From Chloroflexota bacterium (GTDB lineage: Bacteria; Chloroflexota; JAJPGV01): a DNA stretch of 64,000 nt. Under the pieces are notes generated by a model. That model was not told the origin of the DNA and did no database searches. It saw only the letters and a list, made by a program, of their open reading frames with translations. Below are positions 43,516 through 53,192 of this stretch, one piece after another. Every line of letters begins with the position of its first letter. Positions within the stretch are counted from its first letter, which is position 1. The translations under genes and the position numbers were made by a program. The stretch spans positions 124,001 to 188,000 of the forward strand of contig JAJPGV010000035.1 in NCBI GenBank assembly GCA_021325635.1, read 5' to 3'.

Positions 43516-46203
43516 ATGCCGCCAGACGAGACCGCCTCCATCCCACCGCTCGCCGACCTGAGCCGTCCTTTCGACGCCAGGGCCGTGGAGCAGCGAACCT
43601 ATGCCTTCTGGGAGCGTCAGGGTTACTTCACCCCGGCCATCGACCCGACCAAGCGGCCCTACACCATCATGATCCCGCCGCCGAACGTCACCGGCGCGCT
43701 GCACACCGGCCACGCGTTGACGTTCACCATCGAGGACATCCTGGTGCGCTGGCGGCGCATGAGCGGCGATCCCACCCTGTGGCTGCCCGGCACCGACCAC
43801 GCGGCCATTGCCACCAACTACCTGCTCCAGCAGCAGCTGGCGCGCGAGGGCATCAGCTGGCAGGCGCTCGGGCGCGAAGGCTTCCTGGAGCGGGCCTGGC
43901 AGTGGACCGAGACCTACCACGGCCGAATCGTCGAGCAGATGAAGCGTCTGGGCGTGTCCGTCGACTGGAGCCGTGAGCGCTTCACGCTGGACGAGGGGCT
44001 GTCGCGAGCGGTGCGAACGGTGTTCGTGCGCCTGTTCCAGGAAGGGCTGATCTACCGCGGCGAGTACATGTGCAACTGGTGTCCTGGTTGCCAGACCGTG
44101 ATCAGCGACCTGGAAGTGGTGCATCGCGACGAGACGGGCGAGCTGTGGTACCTGCGTTATCCGCTGGCCGACGACTCCGGCCAGGGTATCGAGGTGGCGA
44201 CGACCAGGCCCGAGACCATGCTGGGTGACACCGCCGTGGCGGTGAACCCGGCCGACCATCGCTATCGAAGCTGGGTGGGCAAGACGCTGCGCTTGCCGCT
44301 GGTCGACCGGCTGATCCCGGTCGTGGCCGACGAGGCGGTGGACCCCGCCTTCGGGACAGGCGCAGTGAAGGTAACGCCCGCGCACGATCCGGCCGACTAC
44401 GAGATTGGCCGCAGGCATGGTCTGGCGGCCATTGAGGTGATGAATCCGGACGGGACCATGAATCATGAGGCCGGCAAGTTCGCCGGGCTGGATCGGTTCG
44501 AGGCCCGCCGCGAGATCGTGGCCGAGCTCGAGCGCGTAGGAGCGCTGCAGCGCACCGAGCCGTACCAGCATTCGGTCGGCCACTGCCAGCGCAGCGACGA
44601 CGTGGTTGAGCCGCGCATCTCGCTGCAGTGGTTCGTGAAAATGAAGCCCCTGGCCCAGCCGGCGCTGCAGGCGGTGCTGGATGGGCGGATCACCATCCTG
44701 CCGGAGCGCTTTACCAAGGTGTACGCGCACTGGCTGGAGGAGATCCGCGACTGGGCCATCTCGCGGCAGATCTGGTGGGGGCATCGAGTGCCGGTGTGGT
44801 ACTGCCAGCGCTGCGATGAGGTGATCGTGCAGGTCGAGCCGCCGCGGCGCTGCCCCAAGTGCGGCGGCGAGGACCTGCTGCAGGATCCGGACACCCTGGA
44901 TACCTGGTTCAGCTCCGGCCTGTGGCCCTTCAGCACACTGGGGTGGCCGGACGACACCGAGGATCTGAAGTACTTCTACCCCACCTCGGTCATGGAAACC
45001 GGCTACGACATCCTGTTCTTCTGGGTGGCCCGCATGATCATGCTGGGGCTGCACTTCATGGGCGAGGTGCCGTTCCGCTACGTGTACCTGCACGGCATGG
45101 TGCGCGACGCCTTCGGCCAGAAGATGAGCAAGACCAAGGGCAACGTGGTGGATCCGCTCGACCTCATGGACGAGTACGGCACCGACGCCCTGCGGCACTC
45201 CATGGTGATTGGCAACTCGCCGGGCAACGACCTGCGGCTGTCGGAGCAGCGAGTGGAGCGCGGGCGTAACTTCGCCAACAAGGTGTGGAACGCCACGCGC
45301 TTCGTCTTGACCTACGAGGCGGACGGCGCAAGGCCGGGCGGCGAGCAGCTCTCGGCTCCCGAGCTGCCGGAGCGATGGATCCGGAGCAGGACAGCGGCGA
45401 CCGTGCTCGAGGTCACGCGCATGCTGGAGCAATTCCAGCTGGGCGAAGCCGCGCGAACCCTGGAGGAGTTCTTCTGGGGCGAGTTTTGCGATTGGTACAT
45501 GGAGATGGTCAAGCCCCGCGTGCTGGGCCTTGCTCCAGCCGGCAGCCCCAAGCGTGAGAGAGGGGCCACGGCGCGGCAGACCCTGCGTGACGTGCTGGCC
45601 GTCAGCGCACGGCTGCTCCATCCCTTCATGCCCTACGTTACGGAGGAGATCTGGCAGCATTTCCGGGCCAGCCGGCCGGAGCTGACGGAGACCATCGCCG
45701 TGGCGCTGTGGCCGCGGACCGACGAAGCGCCGACGACGTGGGCAGATGAGATGGCCGAGCGGGACATGCGCCTCCTGATGGAGGCGATTGTGGCCATCCG
45801 CAATTACCGTTCAGAGAACCGGATCGAGCCGGGCCAGAAGCTCGACGTGGCGCAGGTATCCGGACCGGACGCCGGGGTGCTCATCGAGCAGGCCTACCTT
45901 GTCGAGGCGCTGGCCAACGTGAGTCTTTCCCTGGATGGCGCTTCATCAGGCGGAGTGACGCTGCTGGTGGGATCGCTGCAGCTGCGGGTGATCGCGCCGG
46001 TCGACTCGGAGGCAGAGCAGGCCCGGCTCGACCAGGAGCTCGCGGCCGCTCGCTTGGAATGGGAGCGCGCGGACAAGCAGCTGAGCCAGCCGGGGTTCAA
46101 GGACCGCGCACCGGCGGCGGTGGTGCTGAAGGCCGAAGAGCGGCTGGCCGCTGCCGGAGAGCGCGTGGCCAAGCTCGAGCAGCAGCTGCGGGAGCTGAAG
46201 TGA
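43516..46203 (+). CDS. valS: valyl-tRNA synthetase
   Basis: IPPPNVTGALHTGHALTFTIEDILVRWRRMSGDPTLWLPGTDHA (HIGH variant), KMSKTKGNVVDPLDLMDEYGTDALR (KMSKS-type), C-terminal coiled-coil. ATG 43516 preferred over 43483. Confidence 0.97.
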   Translation: MPPDETASIPPLADLSRPFDARAVEQRTYAFWERQGYFTPAIDPTKRPYTIMIPPPNVTGALHTGHALTFTIEDILVRWRRMSGDPTLWLPGTDHAAIATNYLLQQQLAREGISWQALGREGFLERAWQWTETYHGRIVEQMKRLGVSVDWSRERFTLDEGLSRAVRTVFVRLFQEGLIYRGEYMCNWCPGCQTVISDLEVVHRDETGELWYLRYPLADDSGQGIEVATTRPETMLGDTAVAVNPADHRYRSWVGKTLRLPLVDRLIPVVADEAVDPAFGTGAVKVTPAHDPADYEIGRRHGLAAIEVMNPDGTMNHEAGKFAGLDRFEARREIVAELERVGALQRTEPYQHSVGHCQRSDDVVEPRISLQWFVKMKPLAQPALQAVLDGRITILPERFTKVYAHWLEEIRDWAISRQIWWGHRVPVWYCQRCDEVIVQVEPPRRCPKCGGEDLLQDPDTLDTWFSSGLWPFSTLGWPDDTEDLKYFYPTSVMETGYDILFFWVARMIMLGLHFMGEVPFRYVYLHGMVRDAFGQKMSKTKGNVVDPLDLMDEYGTDALRHSMVIGNSPGNDLRLSEQRVERGRNFANKVWNATRFVLTYEADGARPGGEQLSAPELPERWIRSRTAATVLEVTRMLEQFQLGEAARTLEEFFWGEFCDWYMEMVKPRVLGLAPAGSPKRERGATARQTLRDVLAVSARLLHPFMPYVTEEIWQHFRASRPELTETIAVALWPRTDEAPTTWADEMAERDMRLLMEAIVAIRNYRSENRIEPGQKLDVAQVSGPDAGVLIEQAYLVEALANVSLSLDGASSGGVTLLVGSLQLRVIAPVDSEAEQARLDQELAAARLEWERADKQLSQPGFKDRAPAAVVLKAEERLAAAGERVAKLEQQLRELK

Positions 46204-46255
46204 CCCCGCAGCGTTTGACGCCCGATCCCCGACCCCTGGCCTTCGGCCCCCGGCC

Positions 46256-47341
46256 ATGACGCTCTCCGTCGGCATCATGGGGCTGCCCAACTCGGGCAAG
46301 TCGACCCTGTTCAACGCGATCACTCACGCTCACGCGCCCACCGGGACGCACGCGTTTTCGACCACCGACCGAAACATCGCCTCCGTGAACGTTCCCGACG
46401 CGCGGCTGGACAAGCTGGCGGAGATGTTCGATCCCAAGAAGGTCACGCCGACGACGGTGGAGTTCGTGGATATTCCAGGCGTCGTGCGCGGTTCGAGCGA
46501 AGGAGCCGGGCTGGGCAACAAGTTCCTGGGCTACCTGCGCCAATCGGACGTGCTGGCCGAGGTGGTGCGCTGCTTCGACGACGACAACGTGCCGCACCCG
46601 GATGGCAGCATCGATCCGATTCGCGACATGGAGACGGTGCGGCTGGAGCTGGTGCTGGCCGACCTGGCGGTGGTTCAGCGGCGCATGGAGCGTACGCGAT
46701 CTGCCGCCAAGAGCGGCGACAAGAAGTACGTGGCCGAGCTGCAGGTGCTGGAGGAGGTCGCCGCTCGCTTCAACGAAGGCGTGCCCGTACGCGACATGGG
46801 TCTGACCAATGAGCAGCAGGAGCATCTGAGCGAGCTGGACCTGCTGACCTCGAAGCCCGTGTTCTACGTGGCGAACGTCAACGAGGGATCGGGCCCGGAC
46901 GACCCGCGGGCACTGGCCCTGCGCGATGCCGCCGGAGGGGCGGAGGTCATCGCCGTCTCGGCCAAGATCGAGGCTGAGCTGAGCGAGATGGACCCGGAAG
47001 ACGCCAAGGTCTTCGCCGAGGAGCTGGGCATCAAGGAATCAACCCTGGACCAGGTGATTCGCACCGGCTACCGGCTGCTGGACCTGATCACCTTCCTGAC
47101 CGCGGGCGAGCCGGAGGTGCGCGCTTGGACGGTGCGCAAGGGCGCCAAGGCGCCGGAAGCGGCCGGCAAGATTCACAGCGACATCGAGCGTGGCTTCATC
47201 CGCGCCGAAGTCACTCCCTATCCGGAGCTCGTGGCGTCCGGCTCGTTCGCCACTGCCCGTACCAAAGGCGTGCTCAGACTGGAAGGGCGCGAATACGTCG
47301 TGCAGGATGGCGACGTCATCTATTTCCGCTTCAGCGTGTAG
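46256..47341 (+). CDS. ychF: redox-regulated ATPase YchF (Obg-like)
   Basis: GIMGLPNSGKSTLFNAIT, FVDIPGVVRGSSEGAGLGNKFLGYLRQSDVLAEVVRCFDDDNVPH, C-terminal TGS-like domain. Confidence 0.97.
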   Translation: MTLSVGIMGLPNSGKSTLFNAITHAHAPTGTHAFSTTDRNIASVNVPDARLDKLAEMFDPKKVTPTTVEFVDIPGVVRGSSEGAGLGNKFLGYLRQSDVLAEVVRCFDDDNVPHPDGSIDPIRDMETVRLELVLADLAVVQRRMERTRSAAKSGDKKYVAELQVLEEVAARFNEGVPVRDMGLTNEQQEHLSELDLLTSKPVFYVANVNEGSGPDDPRALALRDAAGGAEVIAVSAKIEAELSEMDPEDAKVFAEELGIKESTLDQVIRTGYRLLDLITFLTAGEPEVRAWTVRKGAKAPEAAGKIHSDIERGFIRAEVTPYPELVASGSFATARTKGVLRLEGREYVVQDGDVIYFRFSV

Positions 47342-47467
47342 GGCGGCCCGCGCATAGCGGGACTGCTACACTTCGGCCCGTCTTCTCGCGCGGAGCAGGC
47401 TGGACCGGGCGTGCGTACTGCCCCTGGCTCGTCGCATCGTGCAATCCCATGGGAAGCGGAGGAAAAT

Positions 47468-48151
47468 GTGCGCGACTACGAGCTTATGATCGTCGTCCGT
47501 CCGGACATCGACGACAGTCAGGTCAAGGGCGCGGCGGAGCGCGTCCAGAGCCTGGTCACACAGCGCGGCGGTGAGATCACCAACGTCCAGCAATGGGGTA
47601 AGCGCCGCCTCGCCTATCGCATCCAGCATCACGCGGAAGGCATGTACTTCGTCTACCGCGTGCGTATGGAGGGTGACGCCGCTGCCGAGATCGAGCACGA
47701 GCTCAACCTCGACGAGCAGGTGCTGCGCTTCATCGTCGTGCACCTCGATGCGGTTCAGCTGGAGGCGGTGAAGAACCCGCCACCACCAATGGCTCCGCGG
47801 CCGGAGCGCCGGCGCGAAGAGCCGGCGGCCGTCCCGGCCGCTGTGGCGGCGCCGGTCGCCGTGGCCGCAGCGCCAGCTGCTCCGGCTGAAGCGCCAGCTG
47901 CCCCGGCTGAAGCGCCAGCTGCCCCGGCTGAAGCGCCAGCTGCGCCGGCTGAGGTGCCGGCCGCCGCCCCGGCCGTCGAGGAAAGCGCCGCTGCGGCAGA
48001 GGCTCCAACCGAGGCTGGAGAAGCCGCCGCAGAGCCGGCGCGGGCGACCCGCCCGCGTGCAGTCAAAGCTGAGGCAGAGGCGGAACCGGCGGCGGGAGAA
48101 GCGCCGGCTGCAACCGAGGGCGAGGCGAGCCCGGAGGCGGCCGCGGAGTAG
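47468..48151 (+). CDS. rpsF: 30S ribosomal protein S6 with long low-complexity C-terminal extension
   Basis: VRDYELMIVVRPDIDDSQVKGAAERVQSLVTQRGGEITNVQQWGKRRLAYRIQHHAEGMYFVYRVRM core, then about 130 aa Ala/Pro/Glu-rich tail. GTG start with upstream GGAGG. Confidence 0.93.
   Translation: MRDYELMIVVRPDIDDSQVKGAAERVQSLVTQRGGEITNVQQWGKRRLAYRIQHHAEGMYFVYRVRMEGDAAAEIEHELNLDEQVLRFIVVHLDAVQLEAVKNPPPPMAPRPERRREEPAAVPAAVAAPVAVAAAPAAPAEAPAAPAEAPAAPAEAPAAPAEVPAAAPAVEESAAAAEAPTEAGEAAAEPARATRPRAVKAEAEAEPAAGEAPAATEGEASPEAAAE
47870..47953 (+). repeat. 21-bp tandem repeat x4 inside rpsF, encoding APAAPAE
   Basis: gcgccagctgctccggctgaa / gcgccagctgccccggctgaa x2 / gcgccagctgcgccggctgag. Confidence 0.95.
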
Positions 48152-48229
48152 CGGCGCCTGAGCCGCTCACCAGCTACAATCGGCCAACGATTTCGATGGG
48201 TTGTAGAGAATGAATAGGAGGACAGTGAC

Positions 48230-48649
48230 ATGGCCCGTGGATTGAACAAGTGCACGATCATCGGCAATGTAGGTCGCGATCCCGAGATGCGCTACACACC
48301 ACAGGGCACCCCTGTTACCTCGTTCAGCGTCGCCGTTTCGCGGAATGCCAGCACGCGCGAAGGTGGTGATGCTCGCGAAGAGACGGAATGGTTCAACGTC
48401 ACTGCCTGGAACAAGCTGGCCGAGATCTGCAACCAGTTCTTGACCAAGGGGCAGCGAGTGTACATCGAAGGGCGGGTCACCCTGCACACCTGGGACGGAA
48501 ACGACGGCCAAAAGCATGCCCGCCTGGATCTCATAGCCAACGACATGCTCATGCTGACCAACAAAGGCGAGATGGCCAGCGTGGGCGCGGGCGCGGGCCG
48601 CGATGAGCCGTTCGGCGGCGACGTCGAGCCCGACGACATACCCTTCTAG
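48230..48649 (+). CDS. ssb: single-stranded DNA-binding protein
   Basis: [63 protein letters not shown]; acidic DDIPF tail. Confidence 0.97.
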   Translation: MARGLNKCTIIGNVGRDPEMRYTPQGTPVTSFSVAVSRNASTREGGDAREETEWFNVTAWNKLAEICNQFLTKGQRVYIEGRVTLHTWDGNDGQKHARLDLIANDMLMLTNKGEMASVGAGAGRDEPFGGDVEPDDIPF

Positions 48650-48672
48650 CCCGGGAGTCTGAGAGGAGCACC

Positions 48673-48948
48673 ATGGAACGACGAATGTCGCGCTCTCGCG
48701 CGGAGCGCAAGGAATACGCACAGAAGTATGTGCGCCGCAAGGTCTGCCATTTCTGCGCCGACAAGATCCTGTACATCGACTTCAAAGATGTGGCCCGGTT
48801 GCGCCGCTTCCTGTCCGAGCGCGGCAAGATCGAATCGCGCCGCAAGACCGGCACCTGCGCCCGGCATCAGCGCTCATTGACGACGGCCATCAAGCGTGCC
48901 CGCCACGTAGCGCTGCTGCCGTTCACGGCGGAGCAAGCCCGGGGCTAG
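48673..48948 (+). CDS. rpsR: 30S ribosomal protein S18
   Basis: [60 protein letters not shown]; Cys-containing form. Confidence 0.96.
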   Translation: MERRMSRSRAERKEYAQKYVRRKVCHFCADKILYIDFKDVARLRRFLSERGKIESRRKTGTCARHQRSLTTAIKRARHVALLPFTAEQARG

Positions 48949-49037
48949 CGAGGTTCGCCTAAGACGGTGGTAGGTCGGTTGGGCTTCACCCGGCGCTCGA
49001 TGATGCGCCCACCCCTCCGCATGCTCAGCGTTCAGGC

Positions 49038-50078
49038 TTGACTAGACCGGCGAGCCCGACCAAGCGCCCCACCGCGCAGGCGGCAGGGCGGCGGACGGCT
49101 GTCCGGCCGGGAGACCGGCGCGATGGCCAGCCGCTGGTCTTCGGTTGGGGGCGCCATCTCACGCGGGCGCAGAAGCAGCGCTACCGCCAGCTGTTTGTCG
49201 TCGCCGCGGGCGCTTTCGTCTTCGTGCTCGTGGCCCTTGTCCTGGGCATCGGCGCGCTGCAGCAGTTCTACTTCAAGCCGCGACTCGCGGTGGCCACGGT
49301 CAACGGCCAGAAGGTCGAGCGGCAGTGGTACGACAAGAACGTGGCTTATCGGCGCTTCGTGCTGCAGCACGAAGGCCAGGACGAGCAGAGCCAGCTCCAG
49401 GGGATCTATACCAATGCCTTTGCCAAGGCAACGGCCACGGCTTCCGCTCAGCCGGCGGCCGCGGAGGCCAGCCCTGCGCCTCAGCCTTCAGCGGCCGCTG
49501 GGGCCGCCTCCGGGACGCCGAGCGCGGCGCCAACGCCTGCCCCGACGCCTACGCTGGCCCCTGAAGATGCGGCCAGAGCCAGCGCGCTCCAGGCGCAGCT
49601 GAGTGATACCAGCACCAAGTTCAGCGGGGTTGAGGAGCAAACGGTTCAGGACCTCATCGATGCGCTGATCATGCGGCAGAACGCAGCCAAGTTGGGTATC
49701 ACGGTCAGCCAGAGCGACGTGAGCGATCAGGGGCAGCAGACGACCGATGAGCTTGGCGGTGAAGATGCCGTCAAAGATCTGTTCACGCAGGCGAACCTGA
49801 AGCAGTCGGACTTCGATCAGATCCAGTACGACCTCGCGCTCCGCACCAAGTTCGAGGAGTATTTTGCCGACCATCCGGACGCGGCGCCGGCAGCCAGTCC
49901 GACGCCTGCGCCCAGCCCGACGCCCGAGGTCAGTGTGGGCGCTGGTCCAGTACCGCCGACGCCCACGGCCTTGCCCACGCCGGAGCCGGCGGTTGGTTCA
50001 GACGAGCTCGATCGCTGGCTGCAGCAGCAGAGGCAGACGGCCAAGATCAGCAGGGCCTCCTTCCCGCTGCCGAGTTGA
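49038..50078 (+). CDS. membrane-anchored SurA N-terminal-like / peptidylprolyl-isomerase-associated protein
   Basis: One N-terminal TM, VATVNGQKVERQWYDKNVAYRRFVLQHE, QTVQDLIDALIMRQNAAKLGITVSQSDV; Pro/Ala/Thr-rich linkers. Confidence 0.7.
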   Translation: MTRPASPTKRPTAQAAGRRTAVRPGDRRDGQPLVFGWGRHLTRAQKQRYRQLFVVAAGAFVFVLVALVLGIGALQQFYFKPRLAVATVNGQKVERQWYDKNVAYRRFVLQHEGQDEQSQLQGIYTNAFAKATATASAQPAAAEASPAPQPSAAAGAASGTPSAAPTPAPTPTLAPEDAARASALQAQLSDTSTKFSGVEEQTVQDLIDALIMRQNAAKLGITVSQSDVSDQGQQTTDELGGEDAVKDLFTQANLKQSDFDQIQYDLALRTKFEEYFADHPDAAPAASPTPAPSPTPEVSVGAGPVPPTPTALPTPEPAVGSDELDRWLQQQRQTAKISRASFPLPS

Positions 50079-50452
50079 GCAGCGCCAGCCCTCCCTCCCT
50101 GCTGGCGTCTCTGCGCCTGGCGGCCATCGACCTGGGAGGAAGCCGCGCCGTGCTGGTCTTCGTCTTCGCGCTGCTGCTGAACGGCGCGCTGTGGGCCTAC
50201 CTGGCCCTGCGGATGTCCGCGCTGCCTGACGTTTTGCCGATTCACTTCAATTCCGCCGGACAGGCGGACCGCATCGGGCTGAGGACGGAGCTGTTCATTC
50301 TGCCGATCATCGGCACGCTGGCGATCGCAGCGAATACGGCCGCTTCGTTTGTGCTGCGCTCGCGCGAGCGGCAGCTCATCTGGCTCCTTGCCGGAACCAG
50401 CGTTTTGGTGCAGCTGCTGCTGGCGGCTGCCATCGTCCAGATCCTGCACTGA
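50075..50452 (+). CDS. DUF1648-like integral membrane protein
   Basis: ALPDVLPIHFNSAGQADRIGLRTELFILPIIGTLAIAANTAASFVL; typical DUF1648 P-x-HF motif. TTG start. Confidence 0.65.
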   Translation: MSSASPPSLLASLRLAAIDLGGSRAVLVFVFALLLNGALWAYLALRMSALPDVLPIHFNSAGQADRIGLRTELFILPIIGTLAIAANTAASFVLRSRERQLIWLLAGTSVLVQLLLAAAIVQILH

Positions 50453-50459
50453 GGCCGGT

Positions 50460-51599
50460 ATGCCTGAGCAGCTGCGCATAGGGATCAACGCGCAGATCGT
50501 GACCTTCGCGGCCACTTACCGGCAGGCAGGGGTGTCCAGGTTCACGGAGCAGCTGATCCTGGCGCTGCAGCAACGTGACGGTGATGCCCGCTATTCCGTT
50601 TTTGTGAATGAGACCGCTCGCGGAGGGTTCAGCGACAGTGCCAACATGCGCTTCCACTACACGCGTCTGCCGGCCCATCGGCCGCTGGTTCGCATTGCCT
50701 GGGAGCAGTGCTTACTGCCATTGGCAGCGCGCTCGCTCGACGTCCTGCACTGCCCAGTGAACGTCCTCCCGCTGCTTTCGCCCTGCCCAACGGTGCTGAC
50801 TGTTCACGACCTGACCTTCGTGCGCTACCCAGAGCGATTCAAGCCCGAACGCCGGCGCTACCTCGCCGCTTCGACGCGTATGAGCGCGAAGCGGGCACGG
50901 CGGATCACTGCCGACTCGGCCAATACGAAGACCGATTTGGCGGCCGAGTTCGGCGTGCCCGAGGACAAGATCGACGTCGTTTATCCCGGCGTCGACCCGG
51001 AGTTCCATCCGCTCTCGGCCGCCCAGGCCGCGGAGTTCAGGGGGCGAGCCGGCCTGCCGGACGAGTTCATCCTATTTGTCGGAACGCTGGAGCCACGTAA
51101 GAACCTCGACCTGCTGATCGAGGCATATGTCTTGCTGAAGCGGCAGATGCCTTCGCCGCCACCGCTCATCGTGGCGGGTGCACGAGGGTGGATGTTCGAC
51201 CGAATTTTCGCCGCGGTGGAGCGGCATGGGTTGACCGATGACGTGCGATTCCCCGGCTACGTGGCAAGCGAAGACCTCGCCTCCTGGTACTCCGCGGCCA
51301 CCGTGTTTGTGTACCCTTCTCTCTATGAGGGCTTTGGCCTGCCGGCATTGGAAGCCATGGCCTGCGGCACCCCGGTCGTCGTTTCGAACGTCTCCTCGCT
51401 CCCTGAGGTGGTGGGAGACGCCGGAGCGCAGGTCGATCCCCATCAGCCGGAGCAGCTGGCTTCGGCGCTAGCGGAGATCCTGCAATCGAAGAGCAAACGC
51501 GAGCAGATGGCGGCGGCGGGGCTGCAGCGCGCAGCTACGTTTACGTGGAGCCGAGCGGCCGAGCAGATCGCACGGATCTACCGGCAGGCGGCGGCGTAG
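50460..51599 (+). CDS. glycosyltransferase family 4 protein
   Basis: FILFVGTLEPRKNLDLLIEAY, YSAATVFVYPSLYEGFGLPALEAMACGTPVVVSNVSSLPEVVGDAG. Confidence 0.93.
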   Translation: MPEQLRIGINAQIVTFAATYRQAGVSRFTEQLILALQQRDGDARYSVFVNETARGGFSDSANMRFHYTRLPAHRPLVRIAWEQCLLPLAARSLDVLHCPVNVLPLLSPCPTVLTVHDLTFVRYPERFKPERRRYLAASTRMSAKRARRITADSANTKTDLAAEFGVPEDKIDVVYPGVDPEFHPLSAAQAAEFRGRAGLPDEFILFVGTLEPRKNLDLLIEAYVLLKRQMPSPPPLIVAGARGWMFDRIFAAVERHGLTDDVRFPGYVASEDLASWYSAATVFVYPSLYEGFGLPALEAMACGTPVVVSNVSSLPEVVGDAGAQVDPHQPEQLASALAEILQSKSKREQMAAAGLQRAATFTWSRAAEQIARIYRQAAA

Positions 51600-51601
51600 A
51601 C

Positions 51602-53077
51602 GTGGGCCAGGCTGCATTCGAGCTGGACCGCGGCGCCACTGCCCTCCCGGCCCGAGCTCCCGTAGCCCGCTGGGCCTCGCCGCTGTTTTCCTGGAGCACG
51701 GATCTCGTCGTTATCAACGTCGCCTTCGTGCTGGCCTACTGGCTGCGCTACCCCATAGGCTTTCCCAGCCGGGTGCCGGCGGAGAACTACGTCCCGCTCA
51801 GGAATTTCCTCCCGGCCGAGCTGCTGCTGACGGTGATCCTAGCGATCATCCTGCCATACACTGGGCTGTACAGGCGCACCCGCGGCACGCCCCTGACGGC
51901 CAAGTTCTCGGCCATCTTCAACGGCACGACGGTCTCCGTCGGCCTGCTCATCGTGACCAGCTATCTGTCTCGCCTGTACGCCGAGTCGCGCGGGCTGTAC
52001 CTGATTGCCTGGGGACTGATCATCGTATTGGTCGCGCTGAACAAGATGCTCTTCGGTGCGCTGCGGACCTGGCTGCATCGCCGTGGGGTGGGGGTCGAGA
52101 ACCTCATCGTCATCGGCGCCAGCGACACCGGCAAGATGATGATGCAGCATATTGCCGCGGAGCCGGGGCTGGGATACCTGCTGCTTGGATTCCTCGACGA
52201 TATGCCTTATCCCGATGGCCGGTTCGGGCGCTTCCCGCAGCTTGGCCGTGTCGACAAGCTGGCCGAAGTCATTGAAGAGTACGAGGTCAGCGAGGTCATC
52301 ATCGCGCTCCCGAGCGGCCAGCACGACAAGGCCTGGGAGATCGTCAGCCGCTGCCAGGAGCAGAACGTCCGTTACAAGCTGGTCCCCGACCTCTTCGAGA
52401 TGAGCCTGTCCACCGTGGACGTGGACGAGATCGCCGGCATCCCGCTCATTGGTTTTCGGGAGCCCACTATCGCGGGGCCAAATCGAGTGCTGAAGCGGGC
52501 GCTGGACGTCGCCGTGGCCAGCGCCGCGCTGGTGCTCACGCTGCCGGTGTGGCTGATCGTGCCGCTGGCCATCAAGCTCGATTCGCGAGGGCCGGTGCTG
52601 TACCGGCAGATCCGGGTCGGCCGGGATGGTAAGCACTTCAGCTTCTTCAAATTTCGTTCCATGCGCGAGGGCGCCGACGAGGAGTGGCACCGGCTGCGTG
52701 CCCTCAATGAAACCGACGGGCCGATCCTCAAAATCCGCAACGACCCGCGGCTCACACGCATCGGGCGCATTCTGCGGCGCACGAGCATCGACGAGCTGCC
52801 CCAGCTGTTCAATGTGATCCGCGGGGAGATGAGCGTTGTGGGGCCACGTCCGCCGCTGCCGGCTGAGGTGCTGCAGTACGAGCCGTGGCATCACAAGCGC
52901 CTGTCCGCGGCCGGAGGTATGACCGGCCTGTGGCAGGTGAGCGGACGCAGCCATCTGAACTTCGACGAGATGGTGATGATGGACCTGTACTACATCGAGC
53001 ACTGGTCGCTTGGCCTGGACCTCAAGATCATGTGGCGCACCATCCCGGCCATCCTGACCGGATCGGGCTCGTTCTAG
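51602..53077 (+). CDS. undecaprenyl-phosphate sugar phosphotransferase (exopolysaccharide-type polyprenyl glycosylphosphotransferase)
   Basis: N-terminal TM domain, LIVIGASDTGKMMMQHI, catalytic KRALDVAVASAALVLTLPVWLIVPLAIKLDSRGPVLYRQIRVGRDGKHFSFFKFRSMR, RRTSIDELPQLFNVIRGEMSVVGPRPPLP. Confidence 0.95.
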   Translation: MGQAAFELDRGATALPARAPVARWASPLFSWSTDLVVINVAFVLAYWLRYPIGFPSRVPAENYVPLRNFLPAELLLTVILAIILPYTGLYRRTRGTPLTAKFSAIFNGTTVSVGLLIVTSYLSRLYAESRGLYLIAWGLIIVLVALNKMLFGALRTWLHRRGVGVENLIVIGASDTGKMMMQHIAAEPGLGYLLLGFLDDMPYPDGRFGRFPQLGRVDKLAEVIEEYEVSEVIIALPSGQHDKAWEIVSRCQEQNVRYKLVPDLFEMSLSTVDVDEIAGIPLIGFREPTIAGPNRVLKRALDVAVASAALVLTLPVWLIVPLAIKLDSRGPVLYRQIRVGRDGKHFSFFKFRSMREGADEEWHRLRALNETDGPILKIRNDPRLTRIGRILRRTSIDELPQLFNVIRGEMSVVGPRPPLPAEVLQYEPWHHKRLSAAGGMTGLWQVSGRSHLNFDEMVMMDLYYIEHWSLGLDLKIMWRTIPAILTGSGSF

Positions 53078-53192
53078 CGGTGCCTGGGCTGCGGGCAGGA
53101 GGCCGAGGGCCGGGGGTCAGCGCGCCGATGGCTGGGTGCCGGGCGCAGGGTACGAGTGACCTGGGGCGGGGAGCTCGAGCGCGACGCAGCCC

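Noticed and set aside
43327-45660. 777-aa minus-strand ORF opposite valS
   Set aside because: Mirror ORF of a strongly coding high-GC gene; His/Arg/Leu-rich translation without domains. Artefact of GC3 bias, not an overlapping gene.
47870-47953. 21-bp direct repeats considered as a CRISPR-like array
   Set aside because: Repeats are in frame, contiguous without spacers, and encode a low-complexity protein tail.
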